From JBBSOK01 sp965219125 (GTDB lineage: Bacteria; Bacteroidota; Bacteroidia; Flavobacteriales; Flavobacteriaceae), in contig CBDCMO010000002.1 of NCBI GenBank assembly GCA_965219125.1, positions 310,001 to 374,000 on the forward strand: a stretch of DNA of 64,000 nucleotides, given 5' to 3'. Positions 1 to 6,809 of the stretch are shown one piece after another. Within the stretch, counting starts at the first letter, position 1, and each line of letters starts with the position of its first letter. The position numbers and the translations under genes were made by a program. The notes under the pieces were generated by a model. That model did no database searches. It was not told the origin of the DNA and saw only the letters and a list, made by a program, of their open reading frames with translations.

Positions 1-139
1 TTTCTTCAAATAAATCTTGCTGCTTGCAATAGGTGCCGAAGGTTTTATAGTAAGATGCGAGTTCGCGATATATGGCGTTGCCAATAAAACCGCTTGCGCC
101 CAATATTAATATACGATGTTTGTCTGTTTTCTTAATCAT
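1..139 (-). CDS. NAD(P)-binding sugar reductase/epimerase, N-terminal part only
   Basis: The minus strand opens with ATG at 139 and stays open to the window edge, giving about 46 residues. After a short basic start comes a beta strand and the glycine-rich loop GASGFIG, the dinucleotide-binding signature of extended short-chain dehydrogenases such as dTDP-4-dehydrorhamnose reductase and NAD-dependent epimerases. The rest of the protein lies outside the window, so the substrate cannot be judged. It starts 29 bases after glsA on the same strand and is probably the third gene of a gcvT-glsA transcript. Confidence 0.75.
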   Translation of the reverse strand, partial: MIKKTDKHRILILGASGFIGNAIYRELASYYKTFGTYCKQQDLFEE

Positions 140-168
140 TCTTCACGCTCTCGCTCGGCAAAACTACT

Positions 169-1089
169 CTAAAAAATAGACAGTTTGGTCTTTGTGGTAA
201 ATTGCTCCAAAGCTTGCATTCCCAAATAACTGTTGCCTTTTGGGTTAAGTCCTGGCGCCCAAGTAGCTATGGTAAAACAATGGGGCAGAAGCGCCACAAT
301 ACCACCGCCAACGCCACTTTTACCTGGCAAACCGACTTCAAAAGCAAACTCGCCAGCTTCGTCATAAAAACCACAGGTGAGCATAATGGCATTTATCCGT
401 TTTGCCTGACTTGGCGTAATATGCTGCCTATTTTGAAGACATTTACCTTGGTTGGCAAACACAAAAAATGCATTGGTAAGCTGCTTGCAAGTCATCTCGA
501 TACTACACTGGTGAAAGTAAAAATCTAATACTTCATCCACTGGATTGTGTAGATTTTTATATGATTTCAATAAATTGGCAGCGGCGAAATTGGTAAAACC
601 AGTTTTATATTCCGAAGAAGCCACGTTTTCATTAAAATTAATACTTTGGTCGTGGGCAAGGTCGCGTACAAATTTTAGAAAATCTTCTTTTGGGTTTTTT
701 AAATGTGAAACCAAAATATCTGCAACCACAATCGCGCCGCTGTTTATCAACGGATTCCGTGGAATTCCATTTTCATACTCCAACAAACTCATATGGTTAA
801 ATGGGTTTCCCGAAGGCTCAACATCAACCCGTTTCAACAAGTCATTACCAACCAATTGAAAAGCTTTCGCAAGTGAAAATATCTTCGAAATACTTTGAAT
901 GGAAAACGGAACACCACTTTGCCCAACCGAATAATTTTCGCCCGTAATTAATTGTAGATCAATCCCAAAGTTGTTTTTATCGACATTGGCGAGTTCTGGA
1001 ATATAGGTTGCAACCTCGCCCGTATTTTCGATACTTGTGAGATTTTCGTGAATTTCGTTAAGTATTTCTTGGTAATCTAAAATCTTCAT
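169..1089 (-). CDS. glsA: Glutaminase (GlsA, serine-dependent)
   Basis: Hydrolyses L-glutamine to glutamate and ammonia in the cytoplasm. The 306-residue length is typical of the beta-lactamase-fold glutaminases. The S-x-x-K catalytic pair is Ser66 and Lys69 in the segment QSISK, as in the family. NPLINSGAI in the middle and the glycine-rich GLPGKSGVGGGI near the C-terminus are further family signatures. Its ATG overlaps the gcvT stop by four bases (ATGA), so translation is likely coupled to gcvT. Both genes release or handle ammonia, but the pairing may simply be inherited gene order. Confidence 0.95.
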   Translation of the reverse strand: MKILDYQEILNEIHENLTSIENTGEVATYIPELANVDKNNFGIDLQLITGENYSVGQSGVPFSIQSISKIFSLAKAFQLVGNDLLKRVDVEPSGNPFNHMSLLEYENGIPRNPLINSGAIVVADILVSHLKNPKEDFLKFVRDLAHDQSINFNENVASSEYKTGFTNFAAANLLKSYKNLHNPVDEVLDFYFHQCSIEMTCKQLTNAFFVFANQGKCLQNRQHITPSQAKRINAIMLTCGFYDEAGEFAFEVGLPGKSGVGGGIVALLPHCFTIATWAPGLNPKGNSYLGMQALEQFTTKTKLSIF

Positions 1090-2168
1090 CCTTTGTAAAA
1101 TGGCAATTTGACTACCGTTGCATGTATAGCTTTGTTGCGGATTTCGATACTAATTTTAGTTCCAACTTTGCTATTTTTAGTCGTCACATATCCCAAACCG
1201 ATACCTTTATTTAGGCTTGGCGCCATTGTACCGCTGGTAACTTCGCCAATTTCTTTTCCGTTTTCATCTAAAATTTTATAATCGTGACGTGGAATTCCGC
1301 GCTCGTTCAATTCAAAAGCTATCAATTTTCTTGTAACGCCTTCTTCTTTTTGTTTTTTAAGCGATTCGCTATTTATAAAGTCTTTGTCAAATTTTGTAAT
1401 CCAACCCAAACCAGCTTCCAACGGACTTGTTGTGTCGTTAATATCGTTTCCGTAAAGGCAATATCCCATTTCGAGACGTAAGGTATCGCGAGCCGCCAAA
1501 CCGATTGGTTTAATACCGTATTTCTCGCCAGCTTCCATTACTTTGTTCCAAACTTGTTCAACTTGGTCGTTTTTGCAATAAATTTCAAAACCGCCGCTGC
1601 CTGTGTAGCCAGTTGCGCTTATGATTACATAATCCAACCCAGCAAAATCGGCAACGCGGAAGGTGTAAAATTTAATTTCAGCCAAGTCAACCGACGTTAA
1701 CGATTGCATTGCTTCAATAGCTTTTGGACCTTGAATTGCCAATAACGAATAGTCTTCTGAAAGATTTTTCATTGTCGCATTCATCGTATTATGGCTGCTT
1801 ATCCAATCCCAATCTTTTTGAATATTAGATGCATTTACAACCAATAACCATTGGTCAGCTTTTAGGCGATACACGATTAAATCGTCAACAATTCCGCCGG
1901 TAGCATTTGGCAAACAGCTGTATTGCGCTTGGTTATCTTCCAGTTTTGAAGCATCGTTTGTAGTAACTTTTTGAATAAGCTCCAACGCATTTGGCCCTTC
2001 AATAATAAATTCGCCCATATGCGAAACATCAAAAACCCCAACGCCTTTGCGCACTGTTTCGTGTTCTGCGTTTACACCTTCGTAAGAAACAGGCATATTA
2101 TAACCAGCAAACGGCACCAATTTGGCGCCTAATTTTTCGTGAATTTGGGTAAGGGCTGTATTTTTCAT
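1086..2168 (-). CDS. gcvT: Glycine cleavage system aminomethyltransferase (T protein)
   Basis: T protein of the glycine cleavage system. It moves the aminomethyl carbon from the lipoyl H protein to tetrahydrofolate and releases ammonia. Support: 360 residues, the N-terminal segment with FAGYNMPVSY, the FDVSHMGE motif, and GGIVDDLIVY, which holds the conserved catalytic aspartate. The C-terminal GcvT barrel domain includes SGTMAPSLNKGIGLGYV. No glycine riboswitch is visible upstream. It is first in a run with glsA and a sugar reductase, with a TAnnTTTG-type -7 element about 50 bases upstream of the start. Confidence 0.96.
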   Translation of the reverse strand: MKNTALTQIHEKLGAKLVPFAGYNMPVSYEGVNAEHETVRKGVGVFDVSHMGEFIIEGPNALELIQKVTTNDASKLEDNQAQYSCLPNATGGIVDDLIVYRLKADQWLLVVNASNIQKDWDWISSHNTMNATMKNLSEDYSLLAIQGPKAIEAMQSLTSVDLAEIKFYTFRVADFAGLDYVIISATGYTGSGGFEIYCKNDQVEQVWNKVMEAGEKYGIKPIGLAARDTLRLEMGYCLYGNDINDTTSPLEAGLGWITKFDKDFINSESLKKQKEEGVTRKLIAFELNERGIPRHDYKILDENGKEIGEVTSGTMAPSLNKGIGLGYVTTKNSKVGTKISIEIRNKAIHATVVKLPFYKG

Positions 2169-2216
2169 TAAATAAGATTATAAGTTTTAAAATTGTTGTT
2201 TGAAAATGGATGTTAG

Positions 2217-2224
2217 CAAAGGTA
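2217..2224 (-). promoter_or_regulatory. Candidate -7 element for gcvT
   Basis: Minus-strand TACCTTTG matches the Bacteroidota -7 consensus TAnnTTTG and lies about 50 bases before the gcvT start. No TTG is seen at the usual -33 distance, so the call rests on the -7 box alone. Confidence 0.35.
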
Positions 2225-2343
2225 TTGATAAAATTGGTAGGGTGAAATAGGGAGTGTTTGCGGGTTGAATAATTTTGAGATTATTAATTTTATTTTAATA
2301 TGTATTTTAAAAATTATGTTAATAATATCGATGATAATTATTT

Positions 2344-2409
2344 AGGAAAATTTTCCTGTTAATAAGGTGATAATTAAAAATATTAAAGTAGTTTTGGGAA
2401 AATTTTCCT
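2344..2409 (+). promoter_or_regulatory. Paired palindromic operators bracketing a promoter
   Basis: Two near-identical perfect palindromes share the core GGAAAATTTTCC. The first is AGGAAAATTTTCCT at 2344-2357; the second spans 2396-2409 with a G in the first position. Their centres are 52 bp apart, close to five helical turns, so both would face the same side of the DNA. TAGTTTTG at 2389-2396 is an exact TAnnTTTG -7 box. It abuts the second palindrome, which would then cover the transcription start, while the first lies upstream of the -33 region. The second palindrome ends five bases before the ATG of the HTH-protease gene. This arrangement suits autorepression by a dimeric HTH protein. Confidence 0.7.
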
Positions 2410-2414
2410 AACTA

Positions 2415-3632
2415 ATGAATGAATTTTCAATTTCTAATTTACTCCAAGAATCTTTTGAAAAAAAGGATACTATAAATCCGCGTGAAATTTTTGAAAAAAA
2501 ATTATCTGAATTAAACATCAGCGAAAATCAAGCATTTAACCTAATTGGTTTAGATAAAAACTCAGTCAATCCTATTTTAGATGGTTGTATAAAACATCCT
2601 AACCTATTTAATGTTTTAAAATTATCAGACTTTCTGGACATTTCTTTAAAGGAGATAATCGTTTTCCTTATTTCTAATCAGCATAGTGATAAAATCAAAA
2701 AACTTGAAACTTCAAATGATTTCCAATTTATCGAAAGAAATTTTGACATTGATAGATTAAGTAGGGCAGGTTTAATTAATTCTAAGTTAGATTCTTCTGA
2801 AATAAAGCAAAATCTATTGGATTTCTTTGGTTTCGAATCAATTCAAGAGTACGAAGATTACACTCTTAAGCTTGATATAATTCTGTATAGTTCTACAAAA
2901 AGGAATTTTGCTGATAAAATGAGATATTTCTCAGTTTCTTCAGCATATATGATATTCGAAAAGATTGCTAATCCCAATTATTATGATAGAGATAGTTTAA
3001 AAGAACTTATACCTAAAATTAAGCCTTATACACAAGATGTCGAGAAAGGTTTATTAACTGTTTGTCAAGCATTGTATAATATTGGTGTCACTGTTAGCTT
3101 TCAACAACAACTTACAACTTCTCAATTTAGAGGTGCAACATTCGCAGTAAATAGAAAACCATGTATTGTGCTTACAGATTTAAATAAAAATTACGGCTCT
3201 ATTTGGCACGCTTTATTGCACGAATTATATCACGTTTTATTTGATTTCGAAAGTATATTATCTCAAGGATATCACCTGACAGGAGAACCAGATTTGTTGC
3301 TCATAAATGAAAATAACGCAGATGAATTCGCACAAGAATTTTTCTTTGATTCAAATCTTTTAAGGTTTATCAAACCTCATATAAATAACGCCGTAATGGT
3401 TAGCCAAATTGCAAAAAAAAATAATATTCATAAATGCTTAGTTTATTTTGCTTTTCAAATTGAGATGTATTTTAATCAAAATAAGAACTATTGGAAAGCC
3501 TTTGGACAATACTTTCCTGATATTAATGAAACAGTAAAGCGTCTATCTCCATTAGTTTGGGAAAAGGATTCTGTACCTGAAAAAGCAAAAATTATTAAAG
3601 AAATATTTGAACTAAATAAAATTGTAGATTAA
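2415..3632 (+). CDS. HTH (XRE-like) - ImmA/IrrE metallo-endopeptidase
   Basis: A 405-residue protein. Residues about 22-90 read as a divergent XRE-type helix-turn-helix: a ELNISENQAFNLIGLDKNSV segment followed by a helix and LSDFLDISLKEI. A helical middle region follows, then a COG2856 (ImmA/IrrE) zinc peptidase domain with HELYH at residues 269-273. The probable third ligand is Glu299 in ENNADEFA. Relatives cleave or control a repressor, or act as toxins in toxin-antitoxin or defence loci. Here DNA-binding and protease parts sit in one chain behind paired palindromes, which suggests autoregulation. The DNA is clearly more AT-rich than the neighbouring core genes, suggesting transfer. The target is unknown. 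Confidence 0.85.
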   Translation: MNEFSISNLLQESFEKKDTINPREIFEKKLSELNISENQAFNLIGLDKNSVNPILDGCIKHPNLFNVLKLSDFLDISLKEIIVFLISNQHSDKIKKLETSNDFQFIERNFDIDRLSRAGLINSKLDSSEIKQNLLDFFGFESIQEYEDYTLKLDIILYSSTKRNFADKMRYFSVSSAYMIFEKIANPNYYDRDSLKELIPKIKPYTQDVEKGLLTVCQALYNIGVTVSFQQQLTTSQFRGATFAVNRKPCIVLTDLNKNYGSIWHALLHELYHVLFDFESILSQGYHLTGEPDLLLINENNADEFAQEFFFDSNLLRFIKPHINNAVMVSQIAKKNNIHKCLVYFAFQIEMYFNQNKNYWKAFGQYFPDINETVKRLSPLVWEKDSVPEKAKIIKEIFELNKIVD

Positions 3633-3633
3633 A

Positions 3634-4170
3634 ATGGACAAAAAGAAAAAAACAGATAAAGATATCGAGCTTGATAAGCTTAAGAACATTGAGAAATTAG
3701 AAATTCTTCAAAGGTCAAAAGAAACCCAAGGAAAACAATTAATTATTAATATTGACGATGGACAATTAAAGGAAATTGACGAATTAAAGGAGTTAATTGA
3801 TAAAAAATTTGATAATCCTGAAGAAAAACATTCTTTGTTTTATAATGGCATTCAAAACCTTTTAAAGAAATATTTACCGACTGGAAAAGAATTTTCCGAA
3901 CAAAGAAAAATTATCCATCAAGAAAAATTGATTTTTTTAAATCGCGGAGTAGCGCTAAAACCAGACGGGACTAGGGGTAGTGATTCTAGAATGACTTATG
4001 CTGAGGATATGAACGAGATGGCTAAACTTATTTCAGATTGGGTTTTGACTTCACAAGATTTTGTTGATTTGTACTTGAGACTTAATCATTTAAATGAGAA
4101 ATACGAATATGGTCACCAAATTAATGACGATTCAAGTAATCCTTTTTTTAATCGAATGAATGAAAAATAA
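3634..4170 (+). CDS. Hypothetical protein, partner of the HTH-ImmA protease
   Basis: 178 residues that I cannot assign to a family. It starts one base after the stop of the HTH-protease gene, so the two are almost certainly co-translated. The N-terminal ~35 residues are very lysine-rich and probably helical or coiled-coil. A strand-like stretch IINIDDGQL follows, then charged helices. There is no signal peptide, membrane segment or recognisable catalytic motif. It has the same low GC as its partner. It could be the substrate of the protease or the effector or antidote of the pair; the sequence does not decide between these. Confidence 0.7.
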   Translation: MDKKKKTDKDIELDKLKNIEKLEILQRSKETQGKQLIINIDDGQLKEIDELKELIDKKFDNPEEKHSLFYNGIQNLLKKYLPTGKEFSEQRKIIHQEKLIFLNRGVALKPDGTRGSDSRMTYAEDMNEMAKLISDWVLTSQDFVDLYLRLNHLNEKYEYGHQINDDSSNPFFNRMNEK

Positions 4171-4262
4171 ATATTGATATGTTACTGACCACAAGATTTA
4201 TGAATTATTACTTTTTAAATAAAAACACCTAAACAATTCATAAAACTAAACAACTTCAAACA

Positions 4263-4517
4263 ATGAAAATATTCTCCGCCAAACAACTTGCCGAAGCCGA
4301 CGTTAAAACAATTGAAACGCAGGATATAGATTCTGATATGCTAATGGAGCGTGCGGGAATGCAGGTTTTTAGTTGGCTGGATTCTAATTTAAAAGGTTCT
4401 GAAGTTCCTATCCATATTTTTTGTGGCATTGGTAATAATGGCGGCGATGGGTTGGTGGTGTCACGATTGCTTAGTAACAGACTGACAAGCTATCAAGTCA
4501 ATAAACACATTTATTGA
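4263..4517 (+). pseudogene. Truncated 5' copy of nnr (NAD(P)H-hydrate epimerase fragment)
   Basis: The first ~210 bases (4263-4472) match the start of the intact nnr gene at 5216-5425 without gaps, with about 15 differences, or roughly 93% identity. Nearly all differences are synonymous; only two Ser/Ala changes appear among about 70 residues. The match stops abruptly after RLL, and the frame runs into an unrelated 14-residue tail. The fragment keeps the GIGNNGGDGLVV loop of the YjeF_N domain but lacks the rest of the epimerase and all of the dehydratase. It is unlikely to encode a working enzyme. The synonymous divergence indicates two copies that evolved apart as functional genes before being brought together. 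Confidence 0.85.
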
Positions 4518-4531
4518 ATTTGATAATTTAG

Positions 4532-4539
4532 TATCTTTG
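4532..4539 (+). promoter_or_regulatory. Candidate -7 element of the toxin-antitoxin promoter
   Basis: TATCTTTG matches TAnnTTTG and lies 17 bases before the antitoxin ATG. A TTG at 4514-4516 is only 15 bases upstream, closer than the usual -33 spacing. It lies just downstream of the nnr fragment, so the toxin-antitoxin pair seems to carry its own promoter. Confidence 0.45.
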
Positions 4540-4556
4540 GTAAAAAGTAGATTAAA

Positions 4557-4790
4557 ATGAATTTAGAAACTCGAAAAATTGAATTCGTTCAAGAATTTTT
4601 AAAAGTTCAAAGTGAGGAAGTTATTTCCCGTCTCGAAAAAATATTGAGAAAGGAAAATAATTCTGCTGACGAAAAAATATTTGAGCCAATGTCCGAAGAA
4701 GAATTGAATAAACGAATTGACCAATCGGAGTCGGATTTCCGCAATAACCGATTTAAAAGCAGTTCCGAACTTTTAGCCAAATACGAATAA
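4557..4790 (+). CDS. Antitoxin of a RelE/ParE-type module
   Basis: 77 residues, acidic and mainly helical, with the segment EPMSEEELNKRIDQSESDFRNN typical of small flavobacterial antitoxins paired with ParE-like toxins. The C-terminal tail SSSELLAKYE would be the toxin-binding part. Its TAA overlaps the toxin ATG by one base (TAATG), the usual coupling that keeps antitoxin in excess. I see no clear ribbon-helix-helix motif, so the DNA-binding mode is unclear. The call rests on size, gene order and the toxin next door. Confidence 0.8.
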   Translation: MNLETRKIEFVQEFLKVQSEEVISRLEKILRKENNSADEKIFEPMSEEELNKRIDQSESDFRNNRFKSSSELLAKYE

Positions 4791-5107
4791 TGGCGTTGAA
4801 AATTATTTGGTCTGCATTTGCCGAAGCTCAACTTGACGAAATTTATGAATATTACGAAAACAAAGTAAGTTCAAGAGTTGCTTCTAAACTTGTAAAGGGA
4901 ATTATCAACGAAGCAGAAAAATTGATAAAAGCATCTTTCATCGGACAAGAAGAAGAGCTACTCAAGAAAAGAAAAATCCAATATCGCTATCTGGTTTTTA
5001 AAAACTACAAATTAATATATTCGGTCGATGAACAAAACGGGTTTATAAAAATTGCAGATGTTTTTGACACTCGACAAAATCCGCCGAAAATGAAGCGGAC
5101 GAAATAA
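4790..5107 (+). CDS. RelE/ParE family toxin
   Basis: 105 residues with the plan of the RelE/ParE superfamily. It opens with the strand IIWSAFAEAQLDEIYEYYE, has a long helix in the middle, then QYRYLVFKNYKLIYSV and the C-terminal strand IADVFDTRQNPPKM. The YRYLVF...YKLIYSV strands and the FDTRQNP ending are characteristic of ParE-like members common in Bacteroidota. ParE proteins inhibit gyrase and RelE proteins cut ribosome-bound mRNA; the sequence does not show which applies. It follows the antitoxin with a one-base overlap, and the whole module sits between the truncated and intact copies of nnr. Confidence 0.88.
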   Translation: MALKIIWSAFAEAQLDEIYEYYENKVSSRVASKLVKGIINEAEKLIKASFIGQEEELLKKRKIQYRYLVFKNYKLIYSVDEQNGFIKIADVFDTRQNPPKMKRTK

Positions 5108-5215
5108 AAATAGTCTTTACTCACCAGCAAATAGGTTTGATAAAGTTCGTGCCATTGTGTTTCTGTTCTAATTCTGAAAATATCCAATTCAACAATAAAA
5201 TAAGCATTTAATTAA

Positions 5216-5425
5216 ATGAAAATATTCTCCGCAAAACAACTTGCCGAAGCCGACGTTAAAACAATTGAAACGCAGGATATAGATTCTGACATGCTAATGG
5301 AACGTGCAGGAATGCAGGTTTTTAGTTGGTTGGATGCCAATTTGAAAGGTTCTGAAGTTCCTATCCATATTTTTTGCGGTATTGGTAATAATGGTGGCGA
5401 TGGGTTGGTGGTTGCTCGCTTGCTT
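5216..5425 (+). repeat. Second copy of the nnr 5' direct repeat
   Basis: Gap-free direct repeat of 4263-4472, offset by 953 bases and about 93% identical. The sequences upstream of the two copies are not visibly similar, so homology begins at or near the ATG. The 743 bases between the copies contain only the toxin-antitoxin genes, their promoter and a short non-coding tail. No transposase, integrase or terminal inverted repeat is present. Confidence 0.9.
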
Positions 5426-6763
5426 CTTGAAAAAAAATATACTGTTAATACCTACATTGTAAATTATAGCGATAAACGGTCTGAGAATTTTTTAAAAAAT
5501 TATGCCCGTATTAAAGAGGTAACTAAAAAGTGGCCAACTTTATTGACCGATGCAGAAGAACTTCCACCAATTGCCAAGGAAGATATTATTGTAGATGCAA
5601 TGTTCGGCACGGGTTTAAACAGACCGCCAAAGGTTTGGGTAAAAAAGGTAATTCAATATATAAATGATAGTAATGCCTATGTTCTCGCTATAGATATGCC
5701 AAGCGGACTTTACGCCGACCAAGCCCAAAAAAAATCTGATGTAATCATTGAGGCAAATTTTATATTGACGTTTGGCGCTCCAAAATTGTCGTTCTTCTTG
5801 CCCGAAACGGCTAAATATGCCTCTTATTTTAACGTGCTTGATATTGGTTTGGATGCTGAATATTTAAACAGCTTAAAACCACTGGCACAATTAATAAGCA
5901 AGCGTGATGCGCAAAATTTTTACAAATCACGCCAAAAAGCTGGTCATAAAGGTAATTACGGACATTGTGCGATTATCGCGGGAAGTTATGGTAAAATTGG
6001 CGCTGCTGTACTTTCAGCAAACGCAGCGTACAGAATGGGAGCGGGTTTGGTAACGGCTTTTGTGCCAAAATGTGGTTATGAAATTATACAAAGCACGTTG
6101 CCCGAAGCAATGGTTTTAACAGATGAAAATGAAAAGAATATTTCTGAAATAATTTTGCCATTTAAACCAGATTCAATTGCTATCGGAATGGGAATTGGAA
6201 CAGAAAAAATTACTGTAAAAGCTTTGGAAGGTTTTCTTACATCGTGTGAAATCCCAATTGTAATTGATGCTGATGCCTTAAATATTTTAGCTGAAAATAA
6301 AAAGTTGCTGAAGTTAATTCCTAAAAATTCAGTGCTAACGCCGCATCCTGGCGAATTGAAAAGATTGGTAGGCAAGTGGACGGATGATTATGACAAAATT
6401 GAAAAATCTAAAAAATTTGCTTCAGATAATGAAGTAATCTTACTGATAAAAGGCTCTTATTCAATTACCATTTTTCAAGATAATTTATACATAAACACGA
6501 GCGGAAATGTAGGTATGGCTACGGGCGGAAGCGGCGATGTGCTTTCTGGAATGATTGCCGGATTAATTTCCCAAGGTTACGATTCTTTGGTTGCAACAGT
6601 TTTTGGTGTTTATCAACACGGCGTTGCTGGCGATATTGCAAGCAACCAAAATGGATTTGAAGCAACTTTGGCAGGTGATATTATTAATAATATTGGGCAA
6701 GCTTATGTTGAACTTTTTCAACAAGACGAAGAAGAAAATCCTGAAAATAAAAAGAAGGATTAA
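5216..6763 (+). CDS. nnr: Bifunctional NAD(P)H-hydrate epimerase / ADP-dependent dehydratase
   Basis: Repairs damaged (hydrated) NADH and NADPH. The N-terminal YjeF_N epimerase domain (about 1-215) has GIGNNGGDGLVVARLL, FGTGLNRPP and AIDMPSGLYAD. The C-terminal ribokinase-like dehydratase domain (about 225-505) has KGNYGHCAIIAGSYGKIGAA, VIDADALNIL, LTPHPGELKRLVG and NVGMATGGSGDVLSGMIAG. The 515-residue length is normal for the fused enzyme. The start is fixed by alignment to the upstream fragment. The toxin-antitoxin insertion lies directly upstream, so the native promoter may have been replaced. The last ~15 residues are charged and variable. Confidence 0.96.
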   Translation: MKIFSAKQLAEADVKTIETQDIDSDMLMERAGMQVFSWLDANLKGSEVPIHIFCGIGNNGGDGLVVARLLLEKKYTVNTYIVNYSDKRSENFLKNYARIKEVTKKWPTLLTDAEELPPIAKEDIIVDAMFGTGLNRPPKVWVKKVIQYINDSNAYVLAIDMPSGLYADQAQKKSDVIIEANFILTFGAPKLSFFLPETAKYASYFNVLDIGLDAEYLNSLKPLAQLISKRDAQNFYKSRQKAGHKGNYGHCAIIAGSYGKIGAAVLSANAAYRMGAGLVTAFVPKCGYEIIQSTLPEAMVLTDENEKNISEIILPFKPDSIAIGMGIGTEKITVKALEGFLTSCEIPIVIDADALNILAENKKLLKLIPKNSVLTPHPGELKRLVGKWTDDYDKIEKSKKFASDNEVILLIKGSYSITIFQDNLYINTSGNVGMATGGSGDVLSGMIAGLISQGYDSLVATVFGVYQHGVAGDIASNQNGFEATLAGDIINNIGQAYVELFQQDEEENPENKKKD

Positions 6764-6809
6764 AATTTTGATTTTAAACCTCCTTTACATTTATAAATTT
6801 CAGAAATAT

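Noticed and set aside
2169..2340. Glycine riboswitch upstream of gcvT
   Set aside because: The leader is AT-rich and short, and none of the conserved glycine-aptamer stems or GC-rich junctions are visible.
4263..4517. Treating the short nnr copy as a working epimerase gene
   Set aside because: Only about 70 homologous residues remain, with most of the active site and the whole dehydratase missing, and the tail is unrelated.
4263..5425. Reading the toxin-antitoxin insert as a transposon with direct repeats
   Set aside because: There is no transposase and no terminal inverted repeat, and the repeats are 210 bases long and diverged, unlike target duplications.
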